A stretch of DNA of 64,000 nt from Perca fluviatilis. Lineage: Eukaryota > Chordata > Actinopteri > Perciformes > Percidae. A program made the position numbers and the translations under genes. Positions 1 through 37,671 of this stretch are shown here, one piece after another. Below the pieces are notes generated by a model. It was not told the origin of the DNA, did not search any database, and saw nothing but the letters and a program-made list of their open reading frames with translations. The DNA lies in contig NC_053114.1 in assembly GCF_010015445.1 (NCBI RefSeq), forward strand, positions 24,039,579 through 24,103,578, written 5' to 3'. Numbering within the stretch: position 1 is the first letter of the stretch; the number at the start of each line of letters is the position of its first letter.

Positions 1-931
1 GATGCCAGTGTTAAATAACTAAAGAAATAATCAACATAGCAAAATCATCAGATTATGTAGTAGAAACTGCTCAAGCTAATGCTACAGCCTACAGTACATT
101 AAGTAATCATAGGTGCTACGCATTATCCCAAATGTGAGAATAAGACTTTGTAGTAATTCAAAGGCTGGATGGCTTTAAATAGCACACACTCAACCTCACA
201 GAGGGAGTGGTAAAGAAAAAAAAAACTGTCTTTAGATCTCCTTTCAGCGACAGTGGATCTATTTTCTTCTGACCTCTAAAATATCTTTTATGTCTTATTT
301 GCTAATACAAGAAAAGAGAGAGAGATCTGCCAGAGGCTGAGGGTTGTGCATTAATTATTTGTGTAAAGGACATTACTGATGATGGAAATGACAGATTCCT
401 GCTGTAGAATGAAACCTTACTAACTTTGGATTACTTAAATGTTTAACATTTGTGTTAGTGTTGAAATATGCACGTCATTTTGATGTCACATGTCGAATAA
501 GGGGGAGAGAAAGAAAAACTCCCATTAAGATGTGTCGTGCAGTGAAATGCAAAACCATATACTGTAAGTTGCATTTCTAGGTTATGGTTTGTTCTGCACA
601 TACAATAAACCAACAGAATCCAATGTTTTACATGTTTTTAAAGTGATCAATGACAACACAAAATCAGCTGTAAGGAAAAATAACAAAGTACTTGGTATAC
701 AAAATGGCATGAGTTTTACTAAAGTGTCTTTATTAATACAGCCTGTATTTGATTCTCAACTCACTCCGCTGCAGTGTAAAGTATGGATTGAGTATTTGTT
801 AAGATGAAATGGTGTCCTCACAGCGGTCTTCCACCTCTCTCCCATTCTCTCTTTGTACGTGAAATGAATGTGTGCTGCGTGTTTCCGTCACTTCCGTTTG
901 TGTTTTGTTTTTTTGTGTATGTTGGAGTACG

Positions 932-995
<64 letters not shown>

Positions 996-1062
996 TGTGT
1001 CCGTGCCTATTTCTCTACACACCTGTGTGGTCTTGTGATGTCTTGTTTGTCCCTGTGTCCAG
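1..1062 (+). other. syt7 intron, 3' part
   Basis: AT-rich sequence with no recognisable gene. It holds a short AG-rich patch near 310-330 and the (GTGC)n tract at 931-997, which lies just upstream of the first visible syt7 exon. The splice acceptor (tttgtccctgtgtccag) ends at 1062. Confidence 0.6.
931..997. repeat. (GTGC)n tetranucleotide microsatellite
   Basis: About 16 uninterrupted copies of GTGC. It sits 65 bases upstream of a syt7 linker exon, within or next to the acceptor region. Open frames on both strands here (poly Arg-Ala-Cys-Val or Thr-His-Ala-Arg) are products of the repeat. Confidence 0.95.
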
Positions 1063-27808
<26,746 letters not shown>

Positions 27809-28876
27809 GGGACCCAAGGACCAACCTGCCTACAGTGTTTTCCCCTCAGAATTCAGCATCAGCCCCTTCCCTTAGCACATATCCCCCATATTTCCTAACT
27901 GCAGTGTTGGGCTGCAGACAATGTGTGTCATCTCTTTGTTCTCAGGCCTCTTTGATATTCTCCGCCCTCAGTCATCCCTAAAATTTCACCCTTGTCAAGT
28001 TCCGATTCCCACCTGACCCTTGTCTCATCTCTTTTGTCAGAACTTAAAAATGTCTTTGATGTCTTTCCTCACTTCCTCCTTGTGACCTTTTTCAATGAGA
28101 TTTTTCTTCAAGATCATTCTCAGTCTTTCCTTCACCTTGTCAACCATTCCCAGTGTTCAACAACAGAGCAGTACCTCTTGCCACCCCTGACTAAAAACTA
28201 CCAACCAAAAACGTATCAAACTAATATTCCAACAATTCTCTGTGGCGGCAAGACGTGTGCGTGTGAATGGCACTGACCTGTGCAACCCATTTATTCACCT
28301 ACATATGGTGTTGCAGTGAGGAATCTTCCACTCTGCTCCTCGCCTCTTCGTTCAAGTCCTCTTCCGTTACGTCACTATTCCTGCATACCTTTATTAAAAT
28401 GCCTGAAAAATCAGGAAAACCGACACAGGCAATGGAAGAGTGATGGGCTGTATTTTAAATTAATTTTTAAGTGGAATTGGACTCTGTCACTCAACTCATG
28501 TTTGATCTTTTTCACTTTTCACTCTTTCTCTGGCACCACTGTAATAATTCTTCCTTGGCTGGAACCCTTTGTCGTCTGTGCGTGCTGTGGGTGATGTGCT
28601 GTAACCCCAAATGAAGTTCTTCGACAAAAAAAAAAAAAAGGATATGAACATGAACGTTTAACGATGGTCCAATAGGGCAAGTGTAAAAAAAAGAAATATG
28701 TTCCAATTTTTTTTTTTTTTTTTAAGAAATCCCAATAGACAGAAAAAAATGAGTAACGTGATTAATGTTGTGTTTTCTTTTTGGATTTTCAAAAGAACTT
28801 ACAGAATCAACCTGTTCTTCCAGACACAGAAAATAAGCAAAAAGCCAGCTTCCATGTGTGTGTGTGTGTGTGTGTG

Positions 28877-28911
<35 letters not shown>

Positions 28912-31641
28912 AAATAAGGGAGTATTTTGCACAGCTAAATAAGACTGTAGACTATAAGACTAAGAAATTGTTGAAAACAGCTCTTGATAACGATAATGAA
29001 AATAAGGTATTGTTAGAATTTGTGGTGTTGAAGTTAGCTGAAGACGTGGGGAGGTCACTGATGTTAAAGGATCAGTCCACCCAAATCACAGACACATATA
29101 CAGTATTTACTAACATACTCCTAGTGGTATTAAGCCAGGCAGATAGTTTCAGATGTATTTGTGGTGGGTTTGATCTGCTGAAATCACTGCTGCCACCCCA
29201 AATACAAAGGAGATAAATAGGATTTTTATTGTGGGGCTCACTACATTAAAAAACTCCACAGCAGCTTGTCTCTCCAGAAATAATGTTCAGGTTAATTGCA
29301 TAATCCAAAAAACCCTCAGTGAATGGTTTTACATTGGGACTGGGAGAAATCGGTGAAAGCTGCTGACAACAACACCTATCCCAAAAACATTGATTATGAA
29401 ACTTCCTGCGTAGCTTGATATCACTTGGGCTAATTGTTCTTGTTCTCATGACATAAAAACCTAACTCTCATGTTATGTTTTTTTTTTCAACCACATCTCA
29501 CAGTTTTCCTCAGCAGATGGAGTTTGCAGTTGAGTCCAAGATGACCTGGTGGTAAACAGACTGCTCCCCTCCCACCCCCCACTCCCCACCCTCCCACTTG
29601 CACACAGTGGCCTTGCACCAATACGCACCAAGGCCAAGACATCTGTGATGGCGCCAAAACACCCTGAGGAAAATTAAATCATTGAAAGCAAGGACCGCAC
29701 TGCACCGCCCCACAACTGGTTAGTTTTGATGCGGTGCCACTTTGTGCAAGCCAGGAGGAGGACCCTGAGATGCAGTCAAAATGGAAAAGCTAGAAAGTGG
29801 ACCTTTAGTTTAGATTTCTTTTGCCAAAATACACGCAATCATTTGTGATTTGGGTAAACTGACAATTTATGAACGTGGGTATTAAATGACTTTGTTATGA
29901 TTACAGATAGTAATATGTTAAGTAATCAGAGGTAGATGAAATAAATAATAAAATAAAAACGCACTATGCCTGTCACCCACATTACAATGTGTTTATCTGC
30001 TGCATAAATTTGTGCATTAAACCGGGAATAGGCATTACAGAATACTATAAGCCTTTTTTGTTTTTCATTTTTACAGAGCACTATGAGTCCAAGGATAATA
30101 TTAGACATGATATTTAGTTTGTTTTTTGGGGGGTTGAACTAAGTACAAGTCAGTCTTACAGTTGTTTGCTTGAATCTGACCTCCTCCATGTCCCATATAG
30201 ACATTTATGAAACAAATGAGAGTAATAATATCTGGGGGTAAAGTCTTTTTACATTCCATTGTTCGTTTTTGTCTTTGTGTGTGTATGTGTGTGTGTGTGT
30301 CAATATTTGAACTTTAGTTTGTGTGATTGTATTTCCTGTGAGTCCCTCTGTGTGTGTATATATATATCTGCACTGAGTTCTATTTTGCCAGTTTAATACA
30401 GAACAACATTGTTTACCGTTTTTATTCTGTATGAAACAATCCAGATGTACAAAAAAAATATATGTTTTTTTAAAAGTCGTCACTTCTTTAAGAATCACTG
30501 CACTTGTTGACGATGATGCTGGAACAAACCTCTCTTCATAGCGGGGTTATTTTCTTCGGGTGTGGTATGACGTAAATCTGTTATACATGAGGTGAGAGTG
30601 AAGGTCAAAGGGGAAATGTCACAAACAAGCTTTACAACAGATGGATAAAAACCTGTTTTCTTTGACCATCATACATCATTTTTTATTTCAGACGGAAGCA
30701 GCTTCCAACATTTTGTCCTATCTGTCCTTCCGATCTGATTCACCAAGACCAAAAAATGAAGGGTGGCACCTTAACATCACAGCTGACGTGCCCCAAAACA
30801 CCCCCGTCGTGCACACATGCTTTCTGGCACAAAGTGTTCTGTGTGCCTTATAAACCCTGCCACGCCTTTGCTCTTCACCATATGTGCTCCCTCTCCAAGT
30901 GTCAGGGAGGGGGGGAGGAAAAAAAAGGTGAGACAGGAGATAATCATCACCTCTTTGCATCACTGTTAGCTACATCTCAGGTCAGAGCATCGGAAGATCC
31001 CAAAATAACCAGGAACACAGTCAGCTGTCTGTCCTGATGGCCCTGTGTGTGAAACAAGGCATTATTTACAGTATTTACATTCCAAAAGCTTATTGAAAGT
31101 CACTTTATCAATGCAACTTGAATATTGGTTGAATAACAGTCAGGGTTTGGTGTATTTTAGTTTTAAGAAATCAAACTAGATTGTGTCAGTCTACACTCTT
31201 CACTGGCCAAATACCATAAACATATATAGATTTTACTGGAGAAGCTCACATTTCTGATTTAGGGCATTCTCTTGGGGGACTGCTTGATACAAAGAGAGGT
31301 TAACCAGCAACATTTTAATTTATATACTGTACAAATGATTGTGAAGTGTCCTGTATGAAAAAAAGAAATAAGAAAATCATCAGTATTTACTGGGGTTGTT
31401 GATATCTGTCTGTCCTTGGTATCACTCAGCCCCATCTTTCAGTCCCTTTTCTCTTTGTAGTTACACATCTGTAGGGTGCACAATGTTAAATATCAACCAT
31501 TTATTTTTTTGAAATTTGTACAGTGTATATAAAAATATAAATGTGTATATAAAACAAAGATACTTCTGGTATGGTTGTGAATTATTCAGAAGCTTGTTTA
31601 TATTATTTCTTCTAGTCATATTTGGTATTACAACAAAAAGG
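27809..31641 (+). other. syt7 3' untranslated region and downstream flank
   Basis: No further coding frames are supported. The transcript end is not certain. AATAAA-type signals cluster at about 29940-29956, which would imply a 3' UTR near 2.1 kb. Embedded are a (TG)n/(TGTC)n tract (28855-28911), a C-rich patch (29569-29592), short GT repeats near 30282-30300 and 30349-30368, and one end of a dispersed repeat beginning TTAAAGGATCAGTCCACCC at 29065. Confidence 0.5.
28855..28911. repeat. Compound (TG)n(TGTC)n microsatellite
   Basis: About 12 TG units run directly into about 8 TGTC units, within the probable syt7 3' UTR. Confidence 0.93.
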
Positions 31642-31645
31642 TTAA

Positions 31646-32155
31646 AGGTCCCATGGCATGAAAATTTCACTTTATGAGGTTTTTTATCAATATGAGTTCC
31701 CCCAGCCTGCCTATGTTCCCCCAGTGGCTAGAAATGGTGATAGGTGTAAACCGAGCCCTGGGTATCCTGCTCTGCCTTTGAGAAAATGAAAGCTCAGATG
31801 GGCCGATCTGAAATCTTTCTCCTTATGAGGTCATAAGGAGCAAGGTTACCTCCCCTTTCTTTGCTTTGCCGCCCAGAGAATTTGGCCCACCCATGAGAGA
31901 GAGACATCATGGCTTTCAAACGAGCAAAGTGGCAGTTGGTCAAGGCCACACCCACACCCTCAACCTTGCCCCCTCTCTCCTCCTCAATAGCTACAGACAC
32001 AGAAATGGCACATGCTAAGGAAAGCTCATTCTGGGGCTCTAGTGGCTGTAATTTGGCACCAAGGCTGAATTTCGGGAAAGAGACTTCAGATAAAGTATTA
32101 GGGGACCACTAAGGTCTATATAAAAGCATCCAAAGAGCACCATGTCATGGGACCT
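31646..32155. mobile_element. TTAA-flanked MITE (piggyBac-like), 510 bp
   Basis: TTAA (31642-31645) is followed by AGGTCCCATGGCATG. The other end is CATGTCATGGGACCT followed by TTAA (32156-32159). The 15-base ends match at 14 positions. The interior has no coding frame. I recognise the internal sequence as a very common dispersed repeat of percomorph fish. Confidence 0.85.
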
Positions 32156-32186
32156 TTAATATCGCGTGGTTTGTTCTACACAAAGG

Positions 32187-33084
32187 CAAAGGTGGAAGAA
32201 GTACACAGATCACTGACTTAACTTAAAGTACCATACATTATATTTATTATTTCATTACAGGTGAAAGTCCTGCAGTCAAAATCCTACTTTAAAAGTATTT
32301 AAAATACTCAAGTATTATCGCCAAAATATACTTCAAGTATCAAAAGAAGAAAGTAGTTGTTCTGTAGATATTTGGCTGTTGAAATATTTTTTATAATTGT
32401 ATATATGACATTATTAGATTCTTAATACTGATGCGCCAATGTGTAAGCAGCATTATTTATTTATTGTTGTAGCTTGAGGAGGAGCTAGTTTGAACTACTT
32501 TAATATTTTTGTAGTTTTAGTGTATAGGCATTTAGTACTCAAGTATTTTAGTCCAGTGGTTCCCAACCTAGGAGTCAGGCCCCCTCCTGAAATGATTATT
32601 CAGATAGGAAGGAATAATTTAACATTTCTGCTACACAAATCCTTATTAATTTTTTTGACTTTTACCCTAAGCTTTTTGTGTTAAAACCTCAAACAATTAT
32701 ATAAATTAAACATTATAAACAGATTAAACAGAACTAAACAGAATTTAAGAGGTTAAGCAGTAACTCCTTATACTGCTATAACGATGCAACTAAAACAATG
32801 GGGTCTTAACAAGACACTATTTTCTTTTTTGTTAGAGTCACAGCCACAAGCCAAAAGGTTGGAAATCTGTGGTTTAATTTCAAACAATACATGATATTTT
32901 ATAAGCTTATGAAATGTTTTTTTTTATCTGAAATCCTAACCTGAAAAGTAACCACACGTCAAGTAAATCTAGAGTTAAAAGCCGAGTGTTACCTCTGAAA
33001 TGTAGAGTAGAAATATAAAATGGACATACTCAAGTAAAGTAAAACGGTGATTGAGTAAAGAATTAAGTACTTATTTACTTTCCA
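32187..33084. mobile_element. hAT-like non-autonomous element, copy 1
   Basis: Starts GGTGGAAGAAGTACACAGATC and ends ...AAGTACTTATTTACTTTCCAC, matching the ends of copy 2 at 35254-36009. Both copies share inner segments, including GTCCAGTGGTTCCCAACCTA (32553 and 35532) and the 'CCTGCA(G/T)TCAAA' region. The outer right end is truncated where the LINE fragment begins. The inner part from 32555 to about 32874 has its own inverted ends (CAGTGGTTCCCAACC and GGTTGGAAATCTGTGG), so it may be a nested hAT element. Confidence 0.6.
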
Positions 33085-33150
33085 CAGATTGATGCAACTC
33101 AACTTTTCCTCTTTTCTCTCTACATCAACTCTCTCGGATCTGTCATTCAG

Positions 33151-33564
33151 TTGCACGGCTTTTCTTATCACAGCTACGCAGATGACACCCAAATAATTCT
33201 CTCCTTTCCGGGGTCTGAAACGCAAGTACCAGCATGTATCTCGGCCTGTCTGACTGACATTTCTTCTTGGATGTCCACACACCATCTGAAACTCAACCTT
33301 GACAAGACTGAGGTACTTTTCCTTCTGGGGAAGGGCTCTCCTACCCAGGACCTGACTATAACAATTGACAACTCTGTGGTAATCCCCACCCAGACTGCTA
33401 TAAACCTGGGTGTGACACTTGACGACCAACTCTCCTTCACTGCCAACATTGCTGCAACTACCCGATCGTGTAGATACATGCTGCATAACATCAGAAGGAT
33501 ACATCCCCTTCTAACGCAGAAGGCGGCTCAGGTTCTGGTTCTGGCTCGGTCATCTCACGTCTAG
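33151..33564 (+). pseudogene. Reverse transcriptase fragment of the LINE
   Basis: 137 codons with the RT catalytic YADD at residues 9-12. The frame is also open upstream of the methionine (LYINSLGSVIQ...). It ends prematurely at a stop where the C-terminal DYCNSLL segment shifts frame, so this is a dead copy. Confidence 0.85.
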
Positions 33565-34025
33565 ACTACTGCAACTCCCTCCTGGCTGGCCTGCCTGCAT
33601 GTGCCATCCGGCCCCTGGAGCACATTCAGAACGCAGCTGCTCAACTTGTCTTCAACGTCCCCAAGTTCTCTCACTCTACACCGCTCCGCCGCTCTCTTCA
33701 CTGGTTCCAATTGCTGCCCGCATCCGCTTTAAGACACTAGTAATTGCAAACAGTGCCATGAACAGATCAGCCCCAGCTTACATCTAGGACATGGTCAAAC
33801 CCTATACCCCAACCCACCCACTCTGCTCTGCATCAGCCAACCTGCTTGCTGCCCCCGCACAGCGAGGGACAACTAATCACTCAACAAAATCCGGACTGTT
33901 TGCTGTCCTGGCTCCTAAATGGTGGAACGAGCTCCCTATTGACATCTGGATGGCCGAAAGCCTACGCATCTTCCGATGAAGGCTAAAAACACTTCTCTTC
34001 TGACTGCACCTCGAATAAAAAAAAC

Positions 34026-34027
<2 letters not shown>

Positions 34028-34089
<62 letters not shown>
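34028..34089. repeat. (TA)n microsatellite
   Basis: About 31 TA units inside the LINE 3' region. Confidence 0.95.
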
Positions 34090-34091
<2 letters not shown>

Positions 34092-34247
34092 TTATAGCTG
34101 CACTTTCATATGGCTCTTTGTAGTTTTAGCTTATTTAAAGCTAATGTACTTGCACTTACTACTTGTTGTCTGGAGTTTGCACATTCAAGGTTGAAAGCAC
34201 TTAATTGGAAGTCAGCTAAATGACATGTATTGTAATGTAATGTAACT

Positions 34248-35253
34248 TAAAGCCAACAAATGCTAAATCTATCTCTGAGTGTAAACATCTAAGTAACAAA
34301 TTTCACACAAACACGTGCTGCTAACTTACTCACTGTCAATCCCAGTTCAGTCCAATTTGGGATGTTAGTATCATCAACTTCTTTTGTAGAAGTTTAATTG
34401 CAAATACATGGATCAACTGATAAAGTCACAGTTATTACATACACTACTGGAAGTACACAACCACATGTGGTCTCTATTTTCCCCTCTCTTAAAGCTTGGG
34501 CCTATATTTTTAGGGTAATTCACATGGATCTTTGGAATGGGTGCTGATATCTAGAATTAAGCAAATTGCCTGCTCTACCTCCTACACGTTCATTTTCACT
34601 GCATCTTTAACACAAGATAACATCCCAAAAAAACGATGTGTGTGCGCGTGTGTGTGTGTGTGTGTAATGTTGAGAAATGGTGTATGTTTAATTCACCAGC
34701 TTATCCAATACCTCCATCCTCAAAGTTAAACCTGGCAGTAGTAGCAACTCTTATCAGTGGGAGCAGTTTCCCTTTGCACTCCTCTGCTCACGACTCTCCA
34801 GCAGACATGGGAAAACAAGATGAAGGCAGGGGATGCTGGAGGTGGAGGAGCTGGTGGAAAGCGGAAACAAGAGAACTTGAGATGGAATGAAATTCCAGGG
34901 GAGAAGAAGGGTGACGGCGGGGCTGAGGATAAAACAGAGAGCTGTCACGACACAGGAAGCAGCAATGGAGGATGACAGGAGCGCAGGGCTACAGATAGAC
35001 ACAGTGGGTGTGCGTGGGCAACAAATGAATATACACTCTAAACAAGCGCCAGAGCAATAAAGATGTGATTTGTGCTACCCCTGCATGTGGGATCCACAGG
35101 TGGCAATTTTTTTACTCAAAAGCAGGGAATTGTGACACCTAGTAAGCTTCAGATAGATTTACCCGTCATAGCGCAGGACATTTACACAAGCAATTAGGTG
35201 ACAGAATTTGATTCAAACTTTTAAAATTCCTGGTTTATTTTATGCATTGAGAA
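34248..35253. other. Intergenic DNA between LINE fragment and hAT-like element
   Basis: About 1 kb with a short GT tract at 34637-34664 and purine-rich DNA at 34800-34990. No gene recognised. Confidence 0.5.
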
Positions 35254-36009
35254 CAGTGGTGAAAGAAGTCCTTTTTCTTAAAAGTACCAATACAACAACA
35301 ATTTAAAATGACTCCATTAAAAAGCCCTGCATTCAAATTCCTTCTTAAATGAAAGCATTAGCTGCAAAGTGTACTTAAATAAAAAGTAAAATAAGTTGTT
35401 CTGCTAAATGGATCTTATAGATTACATTACATTATTGTAGACATTATTATTAAATAGCTCGTTAAAATGGATGCATCAATGTGGTTGAGGTGGAGCTTGT
35501 TTTAACTACTTTATATGCAATTAGGTATTTTAGTCCAGTGGTTCCCAACCTATGGGTCAGGCATCTTTCAAAGGAAAGATAAATCTGAGGGGTCAGGAGA
35601 TGATTAAGGGGAGAGGAAAGAAGAAACAAACAATGTTATGTTACACGTTTGTATTTATCTTTTGGACTTCTCCCTAATCTTTGCTCTTTTCTTGTGAAAT
35701 ATTGGATAATATTACCTCTTTGGGAAAGAAGTGGTTTAATATTGATCAATGCTTTGTATTCTATACTATATGTATCTTGTGTTTTTTTTAATGAAAAATC
35801 TTAATCTTAAAAGTAAGTAGTAACTATATTTTCACTACACTTTTTTGACAGATATAGTCTATATCTGTCAAAAAAGTGTAGTGAAAATGCATGAAGAGTA
35901 AAAAGTACAATATTTCTCTCTGAGTACAAACAGAAAGTGGCAGAAAATTGAAATACCTGAAAATTTTACTCAAGTACAGTACCTGAGTAAATGTACTTTC
36001 CACCACTGA
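35254..36009. mobile_element. hAT-like non-autonomous element, copy 2
   Basis: Ends CAGTGGTGAAAG and CTTTCCACCACTG are inverted repeats. The flanks attgagaa and attaaggt agree at 5 of 8 positions, a weak remnant of an 8-bp duplication. The interior is related to copy 1. It contains a perfect hairpin (35828-35888) that copy 1 lacks. Confidence 0.65.
35828..35888. repeat. Perfect 29-bp inverted repeat with 3-base loop
   Basis: The left arm 35828-35856 begins attttcactacac and ends gatata. The loop is gtc (35857-35859). The right arm 35860-35888 is its exact reverse complement. It lies inside the hAT-like element, near its right end. Confidence 0.95.
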
Positions 36010-36988
36010 TTAAGGTATATGGTGAGACAGATGGCGGAGGAGCAAAGAGAACACAGAGGGGAACCCATCTGACATCACTTTGGTCTATTTCAGGACAAGC
36101 TGAGAACATAAAAATTGAAGGCTGGGACTCAGCATAATTTACCCTTTAAAGTGATGAGAAAAAACATTTGTCTCATATCTGTACGTTTTCCTTGTTTGTG
36201 TAACACCTTGGCAGTGGATCACACGTACATTATGATTCTATGGGCGTACACAAGCAGACTTGTCATCTGTTTTCAAATTCTGTGCACATCTCCTGGCCAG
36301 AGGGCATTTCCCTCCTGCTCTCAGTACCATGTTCCACTGAACCAACATGACAAACAGCCAGGCAAGAAATGAAATTTTCCCCACAGCGAACACATACGGA
36401 TCCAGTGAGAGAATTATAACCTTGTTAACGTGGCTTTAAGCAAAAATATATGTGCTATATATGTGCTTTAATTTGAAACACAGCTTGACAGAAAATTTCA
36501 CTGATGCTTTGCCTCGTAAAAGCTGTAATAAAAACACTGCCAGGCTAACGTCTCATTCATCCTTAAATGCTGGGATGTAGTAACAGTAGGGAGTAGGGTT
36601 GTTTTTGTGGGTTTTCAGGCAGCTTGCGCCTCAGTTTTCATTATCTACAAGCCTCTGCATAAAGCTTCTCAGCATTCAAATGTTGTGGGCTGACATTTTC
36701 ATATTGCATACGGCATGACAGATAAGGTATGTGAGACATAATGTGTTTTACAGGTGACCTATTTGCCACAGAGATACCAAATTCAGCAGGTGCGTCAGTT
36801 TGACCGTCATTGTAAAATAAGCTTATCTGCTTCCATCTGGTGTCCATGTACCGATACTGCAGGCAGCACAACCTTCACTATGCAACAAATACTTCCATTC
36901 ATCGTCACCTCCAGTGTTTTATTTAACCCTCTGGTGTGTTAAAATAATAATGAAAGAAGAAGAGGAAGTAGACTGTACAGCATCAACA
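36010..36988. other. Intergenic DNA between syt7 and sdhaf2
   Basis: It holds the first copy (36027-36129) of a roughly 105-base segment repeated near 37773. No gene recognised. Confidence 0.5.
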
Positions 36989-36994
36989 TTTATT
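36989..36994 (-). promoter_or_regulatory. Probable sdhaf2 polyadenylation signal
   Basis: The reverse strand reads AATAAA about 550 bases after the stop codon of sdhaf2. It is the best-placed signal I found, and would place the 3' end near 36970. Confidence 0.5.
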
Positions 36995-37540
36995 AAATAA
37001 CCCATGTTTGTAATAACAATAAAATCATTGAACAGAACCAAACCATGACAATCCAACAAGCTACACTAATTAGTGAGTATTTCTGTTTAACTCTAGTATA
37101 GAAACTGATGATCAACTTGTATACATTTATCAAAGCTGGTTTATTCAGTATGCATCTCACACATTCAGCACTTTTAATTTACAGTCTTGAATCAGAGATT
37201 TACAATAGAGTGAATGTAGAATATTCAGAATACCTTCCTAATATTGCGTTGCATCAATGTTTGCTCAATCCACAAACTTCCCTCAGCTTCTACGAATTAC
37301 CTTCTCCCTATAATGACTGGAGTCAGCAGAGGAAATAGACAAGAGTATTTTTTAAGAGGTGTATAGTACTAGATAGTGTTCAAAATATTTTCCACAGCAC
37401 AATATTTTGTTCATTCTATGTACAGTGTATAACTGGAGAAACCGAGCTGACCTCTGAAGGGTTTTTCTGGTGGGTTATGACTGATATTTCACCAAGTGCC
37501 CCAACTAAAATGAGTCTCTGAGAAGGTCTTAAGGGGACCC

Positions 37541-37671
37541 TCATTGGCTTTCCTTTTCCAGGTACTCCAAGCTGGGCGCATCTAACCTCTGTTCATGGTT
37601 GCGGTTCTTTGTGAACTCCTTCAGCATATCCATGACCTCTCCTTGATAAACGTCAGGGGTGGGCTGAGCTT
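37541..37671 (-). CDS. sdhaf2: sdhaf2 exon 4 (terminal)
   Basis: Encodes the second part of the split glutamate codon, then [20 protein letters not shown] and ...LEYLEKESQ, followed by TGA at 37541-37543. The acceptor reads ttgctcacag on the minus strand. Confidence 0.95.

Larger units (their letters stand above)
33085..34247 (+). mobile_element. 5'-truncated CR1/L2-type LINE fragment
   Basis: Plus-strand RT fragment with YADDTQ (33177-33194), HLKLNLDKTEV and LGVTLDDQLSF. After a frameshift it reads DYCNSLLAGLPACAIRPLEH at about 33565. The 3' end has the typical CAGCTAAATGACATGTATTG with a (TGTAA)n-type tail (34213-34247). An (AT)n tract (34028-34089) has expanded within the 3' region. It belongs to the same superfamily as the LINE at 13.5-17.1 kb. 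Confidence 0.88.
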
